DNA of 64,000 nt from Nocardioides euryhalodurans. GTDB taxonomy: Bacteria > Actinomycetota > Actinomycetes > Propionibacteriales > Nocardioidaceae. The stretch covers positions 701,501-765,500 of the forward strand of contig NZ_CP038267.1 of NCBI RefSeq assembly GCF_004564375.1, given 5' to 3'. A program made the translations under genes and the position numbers. This document shows, in pieces, positions 9,106 to 17,788 of the stretch (position 1 is the first letter of the stretch; each line of letters opens with the position of its first letter). The notes beneath the pieces are model-generated. The model did no database searches and was not told the origin of the DNA. It was given only the letters and a program-made list of their open reading frames with translations.

Positions 9106-10755
9106 ATGACCGCCCCGAACCTCGCAGGCGAGCTGCGCGCCAGCACGAACCAGGCCCCGCCGCTCGTCGGGCACAACGTGGTCACCGCCGACGAGGCCCT
9201 GGTGGAGGCCGTCACCCGCCACGCGTCGGCCGAGGTGGTCGAGGAGCTCGCGGCGCTGGGGGCCCAGGCAGGCAGCGCCGAGGCTCGCGAGCACGGCATG
9301 CTCGCCAACGAGCACCACCCGACGCTGACGCCGTACGACCGCTACGGCAACCGGATCGACGAGGTCGCCTTCCACCCGAGCTGGCACTGGCTGATGGAGC
9401 GGGCGGTCGGCCACGGGCTCGCCGCCGCCCCCTGGGAGTCCGACTCCCCCCACGCCCACGTGCGGCGTGCGGCCGGCTTCATGGCGTGGTCGCACACCGA
9501 GCCCGGCCACGGCTGCCCGATCTCCATGACGTACGCCGCGGTGCCGGCGCTGCGGGCCGACGACGCGCTGGCCAAGGAGTGGACCCCGCTGCTGGCCTCG
9601 ACCAGCTACGACCCGGGCCTGCGCCCGGCCGGCGAGAAGCGCGGCGCGCTCGCCGGCATGGGGATGACCGAGAAGCAGGGCGGCTCCGACGTGCGGGCCA
9701 ACGTCACCCGCGCCGTCCCGACCTCCTCCGACGGCGACTACAGCCTCCACGGCCACAAGTGGTTCACGTCGGCCCCGATGAACGACGTCTTCCTGGTGCT
9801 CGCCCAGGCCGAGGGCGGGGTCACCTGCTTCGTGGTGCCGCGGGTCCTCCCGGACGGCAGCCGCAACCGCCTCGACGTCGTACGCCTCAAGGACAAGCTC
9901 GGCAACCGCTCGAACGCCTCCAGCGAGCTCGAGCTCGACGGCACGCTGGGCCACCGGCTCGGCGACGAGGGCCGCGGCGTGCGGACGATCATCGAGATGG
10001 TGGCCGCCACCAGGCTCGACTGCGTGCTGGGCTCGACCTCGCTGATGCGGCGGTCCCTCAACGAGGCCGCCTGGCACGTGGCCCACCGCTCCGCCTTCGG
10101 ATCGCTGCTCGCCGACAAGCCGCTGATGCAGAACGTGGTCGCCGACCTCGCGGTCGAGACCGAGGCGGCCACCGCGCTCGCCGTACGCCTGGCGGCGGCC
10201 GTGGACGACGCGTCGGACCCGCACGAGGCGGCGCTACGTCGGATCGCCCTGCCGCTGGCGAAGTTCTGGGTCTGCAAGCGGACCCCGGGCATGGTCGCGG
10301 AGGCCCTGGAGTGCCTGGGCGGCAACGGCTACGTGGAGGAGTCGGGGATGCCGCTGCTCTACCGGGAGGCGCCGCTGAACTCCGTCTGGGAGGGCTCCGG
10401 CAACGTCAATGCCCTCGACGTGCTCCGGGCGCTCTCCCGCGAGCCGGAGGTGCTGGCCGCGTGGATCACCGAGGTGGGGCTGGCCCGCGGCGGGGACGCC
10501 CGCCTCGACCGCGCGGTCGACGACACGCTCGCGCTGCTCGGGGACACCGCCGGGCACGAGGGCTCGGCCCGCCGGCTCGCCGGTCGGATGGCAGCCTGTC
10601 TGCAGGGATCGCTCCTGGTCCGCTTCGCCCCCGCCGAGGTCGCCGATGCCTTCTGCGCCTCACGGCTCGCCGAGGGACACGACGGCACCTACGGCGCGCT
10701 CGCCTCGGCCGACCTGCAGCCGATCGTGGAGCGGCACACCCCGACGATCGGCTGA
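9106..10755 (+). CDS. AidB-like acyl-CoA dehydrogenase family flavoprotein
   Basis: A 549-residue protein of the AidB branch of acyl-CoA dehydrogenases, close in length to E. coli AidB (about 540). Family motifs include EPGHGCPISMTYAAVPALR, GMGMTEKQGGSDVRAN (flavin and substrate region) and CLGGNGYVEESGMPLLYREA near residues 404-425. AidB proteins bind FAD and DNA and are linked to protection against alkylation damage, although acyl-CoA activity is weak or unknown. An AlkD-like gene lies further on at 15928-16650. The start follows TACGGT-N6-ATG, which suggests a leaderless mRNA. The neighbours do not suggest a beta-oxidation operon. Confidence 0.9.
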   Translation: MTAPNLAGELRASTNQAPPLVGHNVVTADEALVEAVTRHASAEVVEELAALGAQAGSAEAREHGMLANEHHPTLTPYDRYGNRIDEVAFHPSWHWLMERAVGHGLAAAPWESDSPHAHVRRAAGFMAWSHTEPGHGCPISMTYAAVPALRADDALAKEWTPLLASTSYDPGLRPAGEKRGALAGMGMTEKQGGSDVRANVTRAVPTSSDGDYSLHGHKWFTSAPMNDVFLVLAQAEGGVTCFVVPRVLPDGSRNRLDVVRLKDKLGNRSNASSELELDGTLGHRLGDEGRGVRTIIEMVAATRLDCVLGSTSLMRRSLNEAAWHVAHRSAFGSLLADKPLMQNVVADLAVETEAATALAVRLAAAVDDASDPHEAALRRIALPLAKFWVCKRTPGMVAEALECLGGNGYVEESGMPLLYREAPLNSVWEGSGNVNALDVLRALSREPEVLAAWITEVGLARGGDARLDRAVDDTLALLGDTAGHEGSARRLAGRMAACLQGSLLVRFAPAEVADAFCASRLAEGHDGTYGALASADLQPIVERHTPTIG

Positions 10756-10802
10756 ACCCGTCAGGTCAGCTCGAAGGCCACGCCGGTGGCTCGCTCCGCT
10801 CG

Positions 10803-12239
10803 CTACGAGAGGTTCAGACCCGGGTAGAGCGGGTGCTTGTCGAGCAGCTCGGAGGACGCGTCCTTGACCTTGGCCGCGACGCCGTCGCCGGTGACGTACG
10901 ACGCCTTCGAGGGGCCACCGGCCTTGGTGGTGCCCGGCTGGGTGGAGCCGAGGACGTCGACGATCAGCTCGGCGACCCGGTCGAACTCGCCGTGGCCGAA
11001 GCCGCGGGTGGTGAGCGCGGGGGTGCCCAGGCGGACGCCGGAGGTGTACCAGGCGCCGTTCGCGTCGTTCGGGACGGAGTTGCGGTTGGTGACGATGCCG
11101 GCATCGAGCAGCGCCGACTCCGCCTGGCGGCCGGTGAGGCCGAAGGACGACACGTCGAGCAGCACGAGGTGGTTGTCCGTGCCGCCGGTCACCAGGTCGG
11201 CACCCCGCGAGAGGAACCCGTCGGCCAGCGACTTGGCGTTGTCGGCGATGCGCTGCGCGTACCCGCGGAACTCCTCGGTCCGGGCCTCGGCGAGCGCGAC
11301 CGCCTTGGCGGCCATCATGTGCGAGAGGGGGCCACCGAGGACCATCGGGCAGCCGCGGTCGACGTCGCCCGCGAACTCCTCCTGGGCGAGCACCATGCCG
11401 CCACGCGGCCCGCGCAGCGACTTGTGGGTCGTCGTCGTGACGATGTGGGCGTGCGGCACCGGGTCCTCGTCGCCCGTGAACACCTTGCCGGCCACGAGCC
11501 CCGCGAAGTGAGCCATGTCGACCATCAGCGTCGCGCCCACCTCGTCGGCGATCTCCCGCATCTTCGCGAAGTCCACCCGGCGCGGGTAGGCGGAGTAGCC
11601 GGCCACGAGGATGAGCGGCTTGAACTCGCGGGCCTTGGCGGCGACGGCGTCGTAGTCGAGCAGCCCGGTCTCCGGGTCGGTGCCGTACTGCTGCTGGTGG
11701 AACATCTTGCCGCTGATGTTGGGCCGGAAGCCGTGGGTCAGGTGGCCGCCGGCGTCCAGGCTCATGCCGAGCAGCCGCTGGTTGCCGAACTCGTGGCGCA
11801 GCGACTCCCAGTCGGCCTCGGACAGCTCGTTGACGTTCTTCGCGCCGAGCTTCGCCAGCCCCGGCGACTCCACGCGGTGGGCGAGGATCGACCAGTACGC
11901 CACCAGGTTGGCGTCGATGCCCGAGTGCGGCTGCACGTAGGCGTACGGCGCCCCGAACAGCTCGCGCGCGTGCTCGGCCGCCACCGTCTCGACGGTGTCG
12001 ACGTTCTGGCAGCCGGCGTAGAACCGGTGGCCGATCGTCCCCTCGGCGTACTTGTCGCTGAACCAGGTGCCCATCGTCAGCAGCACCGCCGGCGAGGCGT
12101 AGTTCTCGCTCGCGATGAGCTTGAGGGACTCCCGCTGGTCGGCGAGCTCCTGGCGCGTCGCCGCGGCGATCCGGGGCTCGACCGAGCCGATCACGTCGAG
12201 GATCTGGGAGTAGGCACTGCTGATGACCGCGTCGCTCAT
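10803..12239 (-). CDS. glyA: Serine hydroxymethyltransferase
   Basis: A 478-residue PLP enzyme that interconverts serine and glycine with tetrahydrofolate. Landmarks are [16 protein letters not shown], the PLP lysine motif [15 protein letters not shown], and [13 protein letters not shown] near the C-terminus. It is longer than the usual 415-435 residues because of an insertion near residues 115-175 ([21 protein letters not shown] onward), a form I associate with some actinobacteria. The ATG at 12239 is preceded by TACGCT and a 7-base spacer, pointing to a leaderless transcript; upstream in-frame codons were rejected for that reason. Glycine and one-carbon supply fits next to the sulfur operon but need not be linked. 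Confidence 0.95.
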   Translation of the reverse strand: MSDAVISSAYSQILDVIGSVEPRIAAATRQELADQRESLKLIASENYASPAVLLTMGTWFSDKYAEGTIGHRFYAGCQNVDTVETVAAEHARELFGAPYAYVQPHSGIDANLVAYWSILAHRVESPGLAKLGAKNVNELSEADWESLRHEFGNQRLLGMSLDAGGHLTHGFRPNISGKMFHQQQYGTDPETGLLDYDAVAAKAREFKPLILVAGYSAYPRRVDFAKMREIADEVGATLMVDMAHFAGLVAGKVFTGDEDPVPHAHIVTTTTHKSLRGPRGGMVLAQEEFAGDVDRGCPMVLGGPLSHMMAAKAVALAEARTEEFRGYAQRIADNAKSLADGFLSRGADLVTGGTDNHLVLLDVSSFGLTGRQAESALLDAGIVTNRNSVPNDANGAWYTSGVRLGTPALTTRGFGHGEFDRVAELIVDVLGSTQPGTTKAGGPSKASYVTGDGVAAKVKDASSELLDKHPLYPGLNLS

Positions 12240-12246
12240 GGGGGTC

Positions 12247-12252
12247 AGCGTA
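12247..12252 (-). promoter_or_regulatory. Leaderless-type -10 element of glyA
   Basis: TACGCT on the minus strand lies 7 bases before the glyA ATG and matches the TANNNT spacing of leaderless actinobacterial genes. No Shine-Dalgarno is visible. Confidence 0.5.
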
Positions 12253-12326
12253 GTCGTGTGACCTGCGCCCCACCCGGCGGGCCGCCGAGCGTGGACACGG
12301 AGGCTGCGTCTCACTTCGTGGTCAGC

Positions 12327-12345
12327 AATCCCACATATTGGGATT
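12327..12345. promoter_or_regulatory. AT-rich 7-5-7 palindrome upstream of the sulfur operon
   Basis: AATCCCACATATTGGGATT has perfect 7-base arms (AATCCCA and TGGGATT) around CATAT, the only AT-rich patch in a GC-rich intergenic region of 307 bases. It lies 42 bases before the leader-peptide ATG and about 200 before the sulfite reductase gene. Position and symmetry suggest a dimeric regulator site; I cannot name the protein. Confidence 0.5.
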
Positions 12346-12387
12346 TCACCTTGTGGGAGCGGTGTCCAACCCCTGAGACTTCTTGAC

Positions 12388-12477
12388 ATGGTCTCCGCCG
12401 TCACCCATGCGTACCTCGTGGCCCGTCGCCACGTGGACCTCGGGCGCACGCGCAGCATGATCTGTTGGCCTCGCTGA
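12388..12477 (+). CDS. Cysteine-containing leader peptide upstream of sulfite reductase
   Basis: A 29-codon reading frame (ATG 12388, TGA 12475-12477) whose C-terminal part contains [18 protein letters not shown]. This resembles short actinobacterial leader peptides found ahead of cysteine and sulfur assimilation genes, which share an R-x-HVDL-x-R core followed by one or more cysteines. Cys26 (TGT at 12463-12465) is three codons before the stop. The stop codon is the first part of a perfect hairpin (12475-12495). The start is uncertain: the core could also begin at GTG 12418, and no strong Shine-Dalgarno precedes either. Expected role: ribosome stalling at the cysteine codon senses cysteinyl-tRNA and controls the downstream operon. 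Confidence 0.65.
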   Translation: MVSAVTHAYLVARRHVDLGRTRSMICWPR

Positions 12478-12495
12478 AACGCCGCCCTCGTTTCA
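12475..12495 (+). promoter_or_regulatory. Attenuator-like hairpin at the leader-peptide stop codon
   Basis: TGAAACG (12475-12481) and CGTTTCA (12489-12495) form a perfect 7-bp stem with a 7-base loop; its first three bases are the leader stop codon. A ribosome paused at the cysteine codon 10 bases upstream would cover or free this stem. A second possible stem (CCGCGC 12500-12505 with GCGCGG 12516-12521) lies between it and the sulfite reductase ATG. Whether these act on transcription or translation is unknown. Confidence 0.5.
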
Positions 12496-12546
12496 TCCTC
12501 CGCGCTCGACGATGCGCGCGGCCTCAGCCGAAGGACTCCCCCACAC

Positions 12547-14268
12547 ATGTCGGACCTCCGCTACACCGCGAAGCCCGCGACCCGCACCGAGATCCCGCGA
12601 CCCAAGCGCGGTGAGGGCCAGTGGGCGCTCGGCTACACCGAGCCGCTGAACAAGAACGAGCAGTCCAAGAAGGACGACGACCCGCTCAACGTCCAGGCCC
12701 GGATCCAGCACATCTACTCCAAGCGGGGTTTCGCCTCCATCGATCCGGCCGACCTGCGCGGCCGGTTCCGCTGGCTCGGCCTCTACACGCAGCGTGCCCC
12801 GGGCTTCGACGGTGGCAAGACCGCGATGCTCGAGGAGGAGGAGCTCGACGACTCCTACTTCATGATGCGGGTCCGCTCCGACGGGCAGCTGCTCTCCCCC
12901 GACGCCGTCCGCACGCTCGGCACCGTCGGCCGGGAGTTCGCCCGCGACACCGCCGACGTCACGGACCGCGAGAACGTCCAGTTCCACTGGATCCGGATCG
13001 AGGACGTCCCCGAGATCTGGGAACGGCTCGAGGCGGTCGGGCTGAGCACCCTCGAGGCGTGCGGTGACTCGCCGCGGCCCTTCCTCGGCTCCCCCGTGGC
13101 CGGGGTCGCGGCCGACGAGATCATCGACGGCTCCGAGGCGCTCGACGAGATCAAGCGGCGGGTGCTCGGCAACCCGGCGTACTCCAACCTGCCGCGGAAG
13201 TTCAAGACCGCCCTGACCGGCCACCCGAGCCACGACGTCTCCCCCGAGACCAACGACGTCGCCTTCGTCGGCACCGTCCACCCCGACCACGGCCCGGGCT
13301 TCGACCTGTGGGTCGGCGGCGGGCTGTCCACCAACCCGATGCTCGCCCAGAAGCTCGGTGTCTGGATCCCGCTCGAGGAGGTGGCCGACGCCTGGGAGGG
13401 CGTGGCCGGGATCTTCCGCGACTACGGCTACCGGCGGCTGCGCTCCCGCGCGCGCCTGAAGTTCCTCGTCGCCGACTGGGGCGCCGACACCTTCCGCGAG
13501 GTGCTCGAGAACGAGTACCTCGGTCGCGCCCTGGTGCGCTGCGAGTCGCCCCGGTCACCGGTCGGCCACCGCGACCACATCGGCGTCCACGAGCAGCAGG
13601 ACGGCAAGCGGTACGTCGGCCTCGCGCCGACTGCGGGGAGGGTGTCCGGCACCCTGCTGGTGCAGCTCGCCGACCTGATGGACGAGTACTCCGTCGCCGG
13701 CGCGCGCCTGACGCCGTACCAGAAGATCGTGCTGATCGGCGTCGACGCAGACGCCGTGGAGCCGCTGCTCGACAGGCTCGACGAGATCGGGCTGTCCGGC
13801 CGTCCCTCCAACTGGCGCCGCAACACCATGGCCTGCACCGGCATCGAGTTCTGCAAGCTGGCCATCGTCGACACCAAGGACCGTGCCCGCGACCTGGTCG
13901 CCGAGCTCGACCGCCGCTTCCCCGACCTCGACGTCCCGATCACCGTGAACGTCAACGGCTGCCCCAACGCGTGCGCCCGGACCCAGGTCGCCGACATCGG
14001 GCTCAAGGGCCAGCTGGTGATGTCCGACGGCGAGCAGGTCGAGGGCTTCCAGGTCCACCTGGGCGGCGCGACCGGGCTGCTGGCCAACTTCGGCCGCAAG
14101 CTCCGTGCCCACAAGGTCACCAGCGCCGGCCTCGACGACTACGTCACCGTCGTGGTGACCAACTACCTCGCCGACCGGACCGAGGGTGAGTCGTTCGTCG
14201 AGTGGGTGCAGCGTGCCGACGAGGAGCTGCTGCGCGGCGAGCGGACGCCGGCGGTGGCCGCGTCATGA
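12547..14268 (+). CDS. sirA: Ferredoxin-dependent assimilatory sulfite reductase
   Basis: A 573-residue siroheme/4Fe-4S enzyme reducing sulfite to sulfide. Cys430, Cys436 (CTGIEFCKL), Cys472 and Cys476 (NGCPNACAR) bind the cluster and siroheme. Tyr80 and Cys172 are 92 residues apart, the same spacing as the covalently linked Tyr69-Cys161 pair of M. tuberculosis NirA/SirA, which supports sulfite rather than nitrite as substrate. The operon partners (APS reductase, chelatase) agree. An AAGGA motif lies about 11 bases before the ATG. The 3' end overlaps the zinc-ribbon gene by ATGA. It is likely controlled by the leader peptide and palindrome upstream. Confidence 0.93.
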   Translation: MSDLRYTAKPATRTEIPRPKRGEGQWALGYTEPLNKNEQSKKDDDPLNVQARIQHIYSKRGFASIDPADLRGRFRWLGLYTQRAPGFDGGKTAMLEEEELDDSYFMMRVRSDGQLLSPDAVRTLGTVGREFARDTADVTDRENVQFHWIRIEDVPEIWERLEAVGLSTLEACGDSPRPFLGSPVAGVAADEIIDGSEALDEIKRRVLGNPAYSNLPRKFKTALTGHPSHDVSPETNDVAFVGTVHPDHGPGFDLWVGGGLSTNPMLAQKLGVWIPLEEVADAWEGVAGIFRDYGYRRLRSRARLKFLVADWGADTFREVLENEYLGRALVRCESPRSPVGHRDHIGVHEQQDGKRYVGLAPTAGRVSGTLLVQLADLMDEYSVAGARLTPYQKIVLIGVDADAVEPLLDRLDEIGLSGRPSNWRRNTMACTGIEFCKLAIVDTKDRARDLVAELDRRFPDLDVPITVNVNGCPNACARTQVADIGLKGQLVMSDGEQVEGFQVHLGGATGLLANFGRKLRAHKVTSAGLDDYVTVVVTNYLADRTEGESFVEWVQRADEELLRGERTPAVAAS

Positions 14269-14423
14269 GCGAGCGTGCCGTGCCCTTCCACTGCCCCTAC
14301 TGCGGGGAGACCGACCTCTGGCCGTCCGAGGCCGGCCACGGGTCGTGGGAGTGCCGGGCGTGCCTGCGGGCGTTCAGCCTGAAGATGCTCGGGCTGGTCC
14401 GCCCCGGGGGTGGTGCCCGATGA
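14265..14423 (+). CDS. Small zinc-ribbon protein of the sulfur operon
   Basis: A 52-residue protein made almost entirely of one zinc ribbon: CPYC at residues 10-13 and CRAC at residues 30-33. Its ATG overlaps the sulfite reductase stop (ATGA), and its own stop overlaps the APS reductase ATG in the same way, so the three are tightly coupled. The function is not known to me. A redox-sensing, metal-binding or reductase-partner role is possible from context only. It is short enough to be missed by gene finders. Confidence 0.8.
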   Translation: MSERAVPFHCPYCGETDLWPSEAGHGSWECRACLRAFSLKMLGLVRPGGGAR

Positions 14424-15163
14424 CGGCCGCCACCACACGCCTGGCGGGTGCCAACCGCGGGACCGAGACAGCCGGCCGCTCCCCCGAGGAGCTGCGCGAC
14501 CTGGTGTCCCACGTCGGCGCCGAGCTCGAGCTCGCGCCGGCCGAGGTGATCATCGAGTGGGCCGTCGCGACCTTCGGCGACCGCTTCTGCCTGACGTCGT
14601 CGATGGGTGACGCCGTGCTCGCCCACCTCGCGTCGACGGTCGCGCCCGGGGTCGACGTCGTCTTCCTCGACACCGGCTACCACTTCGCCGAGACGATCGG
14701 CACCCGTGACGCCGTCGCCGCGACGCTGCCGGTCGAGGTCGTCAACGTGCTTCCCGAGCAGACCGTCGCGGAGCAGGACGCGACCCACGGCACCGACCTC
14801 TACAAGTCCGACCCCGACCTGTGCTGCAGGCTGCGCAAGGTCGTCCCGCTGGAGAAGACCCTGGCCAACTACGACGCGTGGGCCACCGGCCTGCGCCGTG
14901 CCGAGACCCGCAACCGGGTGATCGCGCCGGTCGTCGGCTGGGACGCCCGCAAGGGCAAGGTGAAGGTGTCTCCGCTCGCTCGTTGGACCGACGAGCAGGT
15001 GGAGCAGTACGTCGAGGACTTCGGAGTCCTCGTCAACCCACTGGTCCACGACGGCTATCCCTCGATCGGCTGCTGGCCCTGCACGCGCAGGGTCGCTCCG
15101 GGAGACGACCCGCGCAGCGGGCGCTGGGCCGGCACGTCCAAGACCGAGTGCGGGATCCACTGA
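14420..15163 (+). CDS. cysH: APS (adenylyl-sulfate) reductase
   Basis: A 247-residue enzyme that reduces adenylyl sulfate to sulfite. The paired motifs CCRLRKV (Cys135, Cys136) and CWPC (Cys218, Cys221) ligate a 4Fe-4S cluster and mark the APS-type rather than the PAPS-type E. coli enzyme. The C-terminal ECGIH holds the catalytic Cys244, three residues from the end. The SSMGDAVLAHL loop near residue 60 binds the nucleotide. The ATG at 14420 overlaps the preceding stop. It supplies sulfite to the sulfite reductase two genes upstream. No sulfurylase genes follow within the window. Confidence 0.93.
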   Translation: MTAATTRLAGANRGTETAGRSPEELRDLVSHVGAELELAPAEVIIEWAVATFGDRFCLTSSMGDAVLAHLASTVAPGVDVVFLDTGYHFAETIGTRDAVAATLPVEVVNVLPEQTVAEQDATHGTDLYKSDPDLCCRLRKVVPLEKTLANYDAWATGLRRAETRNRVIAPVVGWDARKGKVKVSPLARWTDEQVEQYVEDFGVLVNPLVHDGYPSIGCWPCTRRVAPGDDPRSGRWAGTSKTECGIH

Positions 15164-15187
15164 GGATCCGGGAAAGGAAGAACTGAC

Positions 15188-15931
15188 ATGACTGCTCCGG
15201 CACTGGTGGCCCTCGCCCACGGAAGCCGCGACCCCCGCTCGGCGGAGACGATCGCGGCGCTGGTCGACGAGGTCAAGGGGATGCGCCCCGACCTCACCAT
15301 CGAGAAGGCGTTCCTCGAGCTCTCCCGCCCGTCCTTCCAGACGGTCGTCGACCGGCTCGTCCGCAAGGGCCACGACGAGATCGTGGTCGTCCCCCTGCTC
15401 CTCACCGAGGCCTACCACGCCAAGGTCGACGTCCCCCGGGCCGTCGCCGAGGCCACCGCGCGTCACGAGGGTCTCCGGATCACGACCACGGACGTGCTCG
15501 GCCTCGAGCCGCGGCTGCTCGAGATCCTCGACCTGCGGATGCGCGAGGCGCTCAAGCAGTCCCGCGTCCGCGAGCTCGACGCGCTCGTCCTCGCCGCCGC
15601 CGGCTCCTCCGACGCGATGGCCAACCAGGCCGTCGCCCGGCTCGCCCGGCTCTGGGGCACCCGCCACAAGCTCCCGGTGACGGCGGCCTTCGCCTCGGCC
15701 GCGCCGCCGGCGACCGGCGAGGCGGTCCGCGCCTTCCGCGGCGAGGGTCGGCGCCACATCGCGGTCGCCTCGCTCTTCCTCGCCCCGGGCTTCCTGCCCG
15801 ACCGCGCTCGCGAGCTGGCCCTCGAGGCCGGCGCCGTGGCCGTGTCGGACCCGCTGGGGGCCCACCCGGAGCTCGCCCGCACGGTGCTGGCCCGGTACGC
15901 CGTCGGCGCCGTCGAGCTGGTGCCCGTCTAG
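15188..15931 (+). CDS. CbiX/SirB-type chelatase, probably sirohydrochlorin ferrochelatase
   Basis: A 247-residue protein with two CbiX-like halves. The first begins LVALAHGSRDPRSAETIAAL, with the metal-coordinating His10, and includes VPLLLTEAYHAKVDVP, the second histidine region. A GGAAAGGAAG ribosome site lies just before the ATG. Coming 24 bases after APS reductase in the sulfite reductase operon, it most likely inserts iron into sirohydrochlorin to make siroheme. A cobaltochelatase role cannot be excluded from sequence alone. Its stop overlaps the stop of the convergent AlkD-like gene. Confidence 0.87.
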   Translation: MTAPALVALAHGSRDPRSAETIAALVDEVKGMRPDLTIEKAFLELSRPSFQTVVDRLVRKGHDEIVVVPLLLTEAYHAKVDVPRAVAEATARHEGLRITTTDVLGLEPRLLEILDLRMREALKQSRVRELDALVLAAAGSSDAMANQAVARLARLWGTRHKLPVTAAFASAAPPATGEAVRAFRGEGRRHIAVASLFLAPGFLPDRARELALEAGAVAVSDPLGAHPELARTVLARYAVGAVELVPV

Positions 15932-16650
15932 GTGTCCTCGGCTGACAGGTGCTTGAGCGCCTCGCGCCGGCTCAGGCCGCTGAGCCGGGGCTCGCGCTCG
16001 GCGACGTAGCGGGTGACCCAGGCCGGGTCGGTGCGCGCGTGCTGCCGCAGCGCCCAGCCGACGGCCTTGCGGATGAAGAAGTCGGCGCCGTGGCGCGAGT
16101 CGGTGAGGTTGTGGTCCAGCACCTCGGCGAGGAGGGCGACGTCGGTGCCGCCCCCGTGGCGGAGCTGGGAGAGGATCGCGGTACGCCGCACCCACAGGTG
16201 GTCGTCGACGGCCCAGCCACGGATCGTCGGCGTCACCGCGTCGCGGTGCCCGGCGAGGACCCCGCCGACCAGGTGTGCCGCGATCTCGTCGACCACGTCC
16301 CACCAGGCCCCGGTCCGGACCAGGTGGAGGTGGAGCGGGAGCACGTCAGGCTGCTGCCAGCCGCGGTAGTACCGGTGGCGCAGCAGCGCGAGGACGGCGT
16401 ACCACTCCTCGCGGTGGGTGGCCCCGTCCCAGAGCTCGTGGGCGGTGCCCTCCCACACCGCGCGGTCGTCGATCCGGTGCGCGGCGAGCAGCGGGCGGAG
16501 CACCGACCTCAGCGTGGCCGAGGAGAGCCCGTGGAAGGGCAGGACGGACTTCATGTAGCGCTGCTGCTGGACCGCCCGCTCGGGATCGGCGTGGTCGGCC
16601 AGTGCCTCGCGGACGGCGGACACCAGGGCGTGGTCGACCTGGCCGGTCAT
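15928..16650 (-). CDS. AlkD-like DNA alkylation repair protein
   Basis: A 240-residue all-helical protein built of HEAT-like repeats, in the DNA alkylation repair (AlkC/AlkD) family. QQQRYMKSVLPFHGLSS near residue 30 is the family's entry motif, and DFFIRKAVGWALRQHARTDP near residue 190 is the typical late motif (IRKAIGWALR). AlkD glycosylases remove N3- and N7-alkylpurines without flipping the base. The ATG overlaps the stop of DUF3037 (ATGA), so it is the last gene of the PPK2-HipA-DUF3037 unit. Confidence 0.9.
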   Translation of the reverse strand: MTGQVDHALVSAVREALADHADPERAVQQQRYMKSVLPFHGLSSATLRSVLRPLLAAHRIDDRAVWEGTAHELWDGATHREEWYAVLALLRHRYYRGWQQPDVLPLHLHLVRTGAWWDVVDEIAAHLVGGVLAGHRDAVTPTIRGWAVDDHLWVRRTAILSQLRHGGGTDVALLAEVLDHNLTDSRHGADFFIRKAVGWALRQHARTDPAWVTRYVAEREPRLSGLSRREALKHLSAEDT

Positions 16651-17027
16651 CCGACCAGGCGCTCCAGCAGGTGCTCCAGCTGTCGCGCGGGGTCGGCGGT
16701 CAGCCCCCCGTGCACCGGCCCCGGCTGGATGACCGTGCTCCGCGGCGCCTTGAGGAAGCCGAACCGCTGCCCCAGCGGAGCCCGGGCGGCCGAGCCGCCG
16801 CGCTCGTCGCCGGCGCAGACCCCGACGACGAACGCGAGCCCGGCCTCGACCTGGGCGAGGTCCAGCCGGGGGTCGAGCGCGCGAAGACGGTCGTGGTCGA
16901 CCCGGCAGGCCACCTCGAGGAATCCGGTCGCCTCGCAGAAGAGCACGACACCGACGTTCACGAACTCCTCGCGGTCGGGCCGCGGCACGCAGCGCAGGAC
17001 GACGTACTGGTAGGCCAGCCGGGTCAT
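16647..17027 (-). CDS. DUF3037 protein
   Basis: A 126-residue protein with the DUF3037 signature (YQYVVLRCVPRPDREEFVNVGVVLFC). The function is unknown. The ATG at 17027 overlaps the HipA-like stop and the 3' end overlaps the AlkD-like ATG, so its dose is tied to both. From memory, DUF3037 genes are often neighbours of HipA-like kinases, which suggests a partner or antidote role, or a shared substrate; that is inference. Confidence 0.9.
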   Translation of the reverse strand: MTRLAYQYVVLRCVPRPDREEFVNVGVVLFCEATGFLEVACRVDHDRLRALDPRLDLAQVEAGLAFVVGVCAGDERGGSAARAPLGQRFGFLKAPRSTVIQPGPVHGGLTADPARQLEHLLERLVG

Positions 17028-17788
17028 GCCACCTCCCCCGGGAGCCAGGCTCGGGTGCCGAGTCGGGCGGACAGGAAGTCGACGTACGCCGCGCGCAGCG
17101 CGTCGGGCGAGTCGGCGCCCGGGACGGGCTCGAGCCACACGTCGGGCACCTGGCTGAGCACCTCCACGAACACCTCGCGACCGAGCTCCGCGCGCAGCAC
17201 CTCGTCGACCTCGCCGAGCGAGGGCGCGTGGCTGCCGAGGATGTGGTCGGAGGCGTCCCAGGGCTGGGCGGCGAAACGCGCCGGGTCGGTGACGCCGCCC
17301 GACCAGGCGTGGTGGAAGTAGAGAGCCGCGCCGTGGTCGATCAGCCACAGGTCGCCGTGCCACACCAGCAGGTTGGGGTTGCGCCAGCTCCGGTCGACGT
17401 TGGCGCAGAAGGCGTCCAGCCAGAGCACCCTCGCGGCCTCTCCCGGCTGCAGCGAGCCCTCGCCGTCGAAGCCGAAGGCTCCGGGGAGGAAGTCGACGCC
17501 GAGGTTGGGACCGGCGCTGGCCTTCAGCAGGTCCTGCACCTCCTCGTCCGCCTCGTAGCGGGCGATCTCGGGGTCGAGGTCGAGCACGACGGTCCGCGGG
17601 GTGTGCAGGCCGATCCGGCGCGCCAGCTCCGCGACGACGACCTCGGCCACGAGGACGCGCACCCCCTGCCCGGCACCTCGGAACTTGCAGACGTAGGTCC
17701 CGAGGTCATCGGCCTCGACGATGCCGGGGAGCGAGCCGCCCTCGCGGAGCGGGGTGACGTAGCGGGTGACCGCGACGGTCGGGATCAC
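17024..17788 (-). CDS. HipA-like kinase
   Basis: A 254-residue protein of the short HipA-like kinase group. Likely catalytic residues are present: ATP lysine Lys35 in YVCKFRGAG, the loop FCANVDRSWRNPN (Asp132, Asn137, Asn139), and the metal-binding Asp151 in LIDHGAAL. The N-terminal subdomain of full HipA is missing, as is a HipB-type antitoxin gene. The GTG at 17788 overlaps the PPK2 stop (GTGA), which fixes the start. HipA kinases phosphorylate proteins such as GltX and can cause dormancy. The substrate here is unknown; the DUF3037 partner is coupled downstream. Confidence 0.87.
   Translation of the reverse strand: MIPTVAVTRYVTPLREGGSLPGIVEADDLGTYVCKFRGAGQGVRVLVAEVVVAELARRIGLHTPRTVVLDLDPEIARYEADEEVQDLLKASAGPNLGVDFLPGAFGFDGEGSLQPGEAARVLWLDAFCANVDRSWRNPNLLVWHGDLWLIDHGAALYFHHAWSGGVTDPARFAAQPWDASDHILGSHAPSLGEVDEVLRAELGREVFVEVLSQVPDVWLEPVPGADSPDALRAAYVDFLSARLGTRAWLPGEVA

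Noticed and set aside
10756..10802. Terminator between aidB and glyA
   Set aside because: Only a weak GCCAC/GTGGC pairing is seen, too short to support.
12383..12411. Sigma-70 promoter from TTGACA at 12383
   Set aside because: No good -10 at 16-18 bases; TACCTC at 23 bases is too far, and the hexamer overlaps the leader ATG.
12407..12460. A second short frame (17 codons) overlapping the leader peptide
   Set aside because: It ends in an ATGA overlap with an internal ATG of the leader frame, but has no cysteine and no family resemblance.
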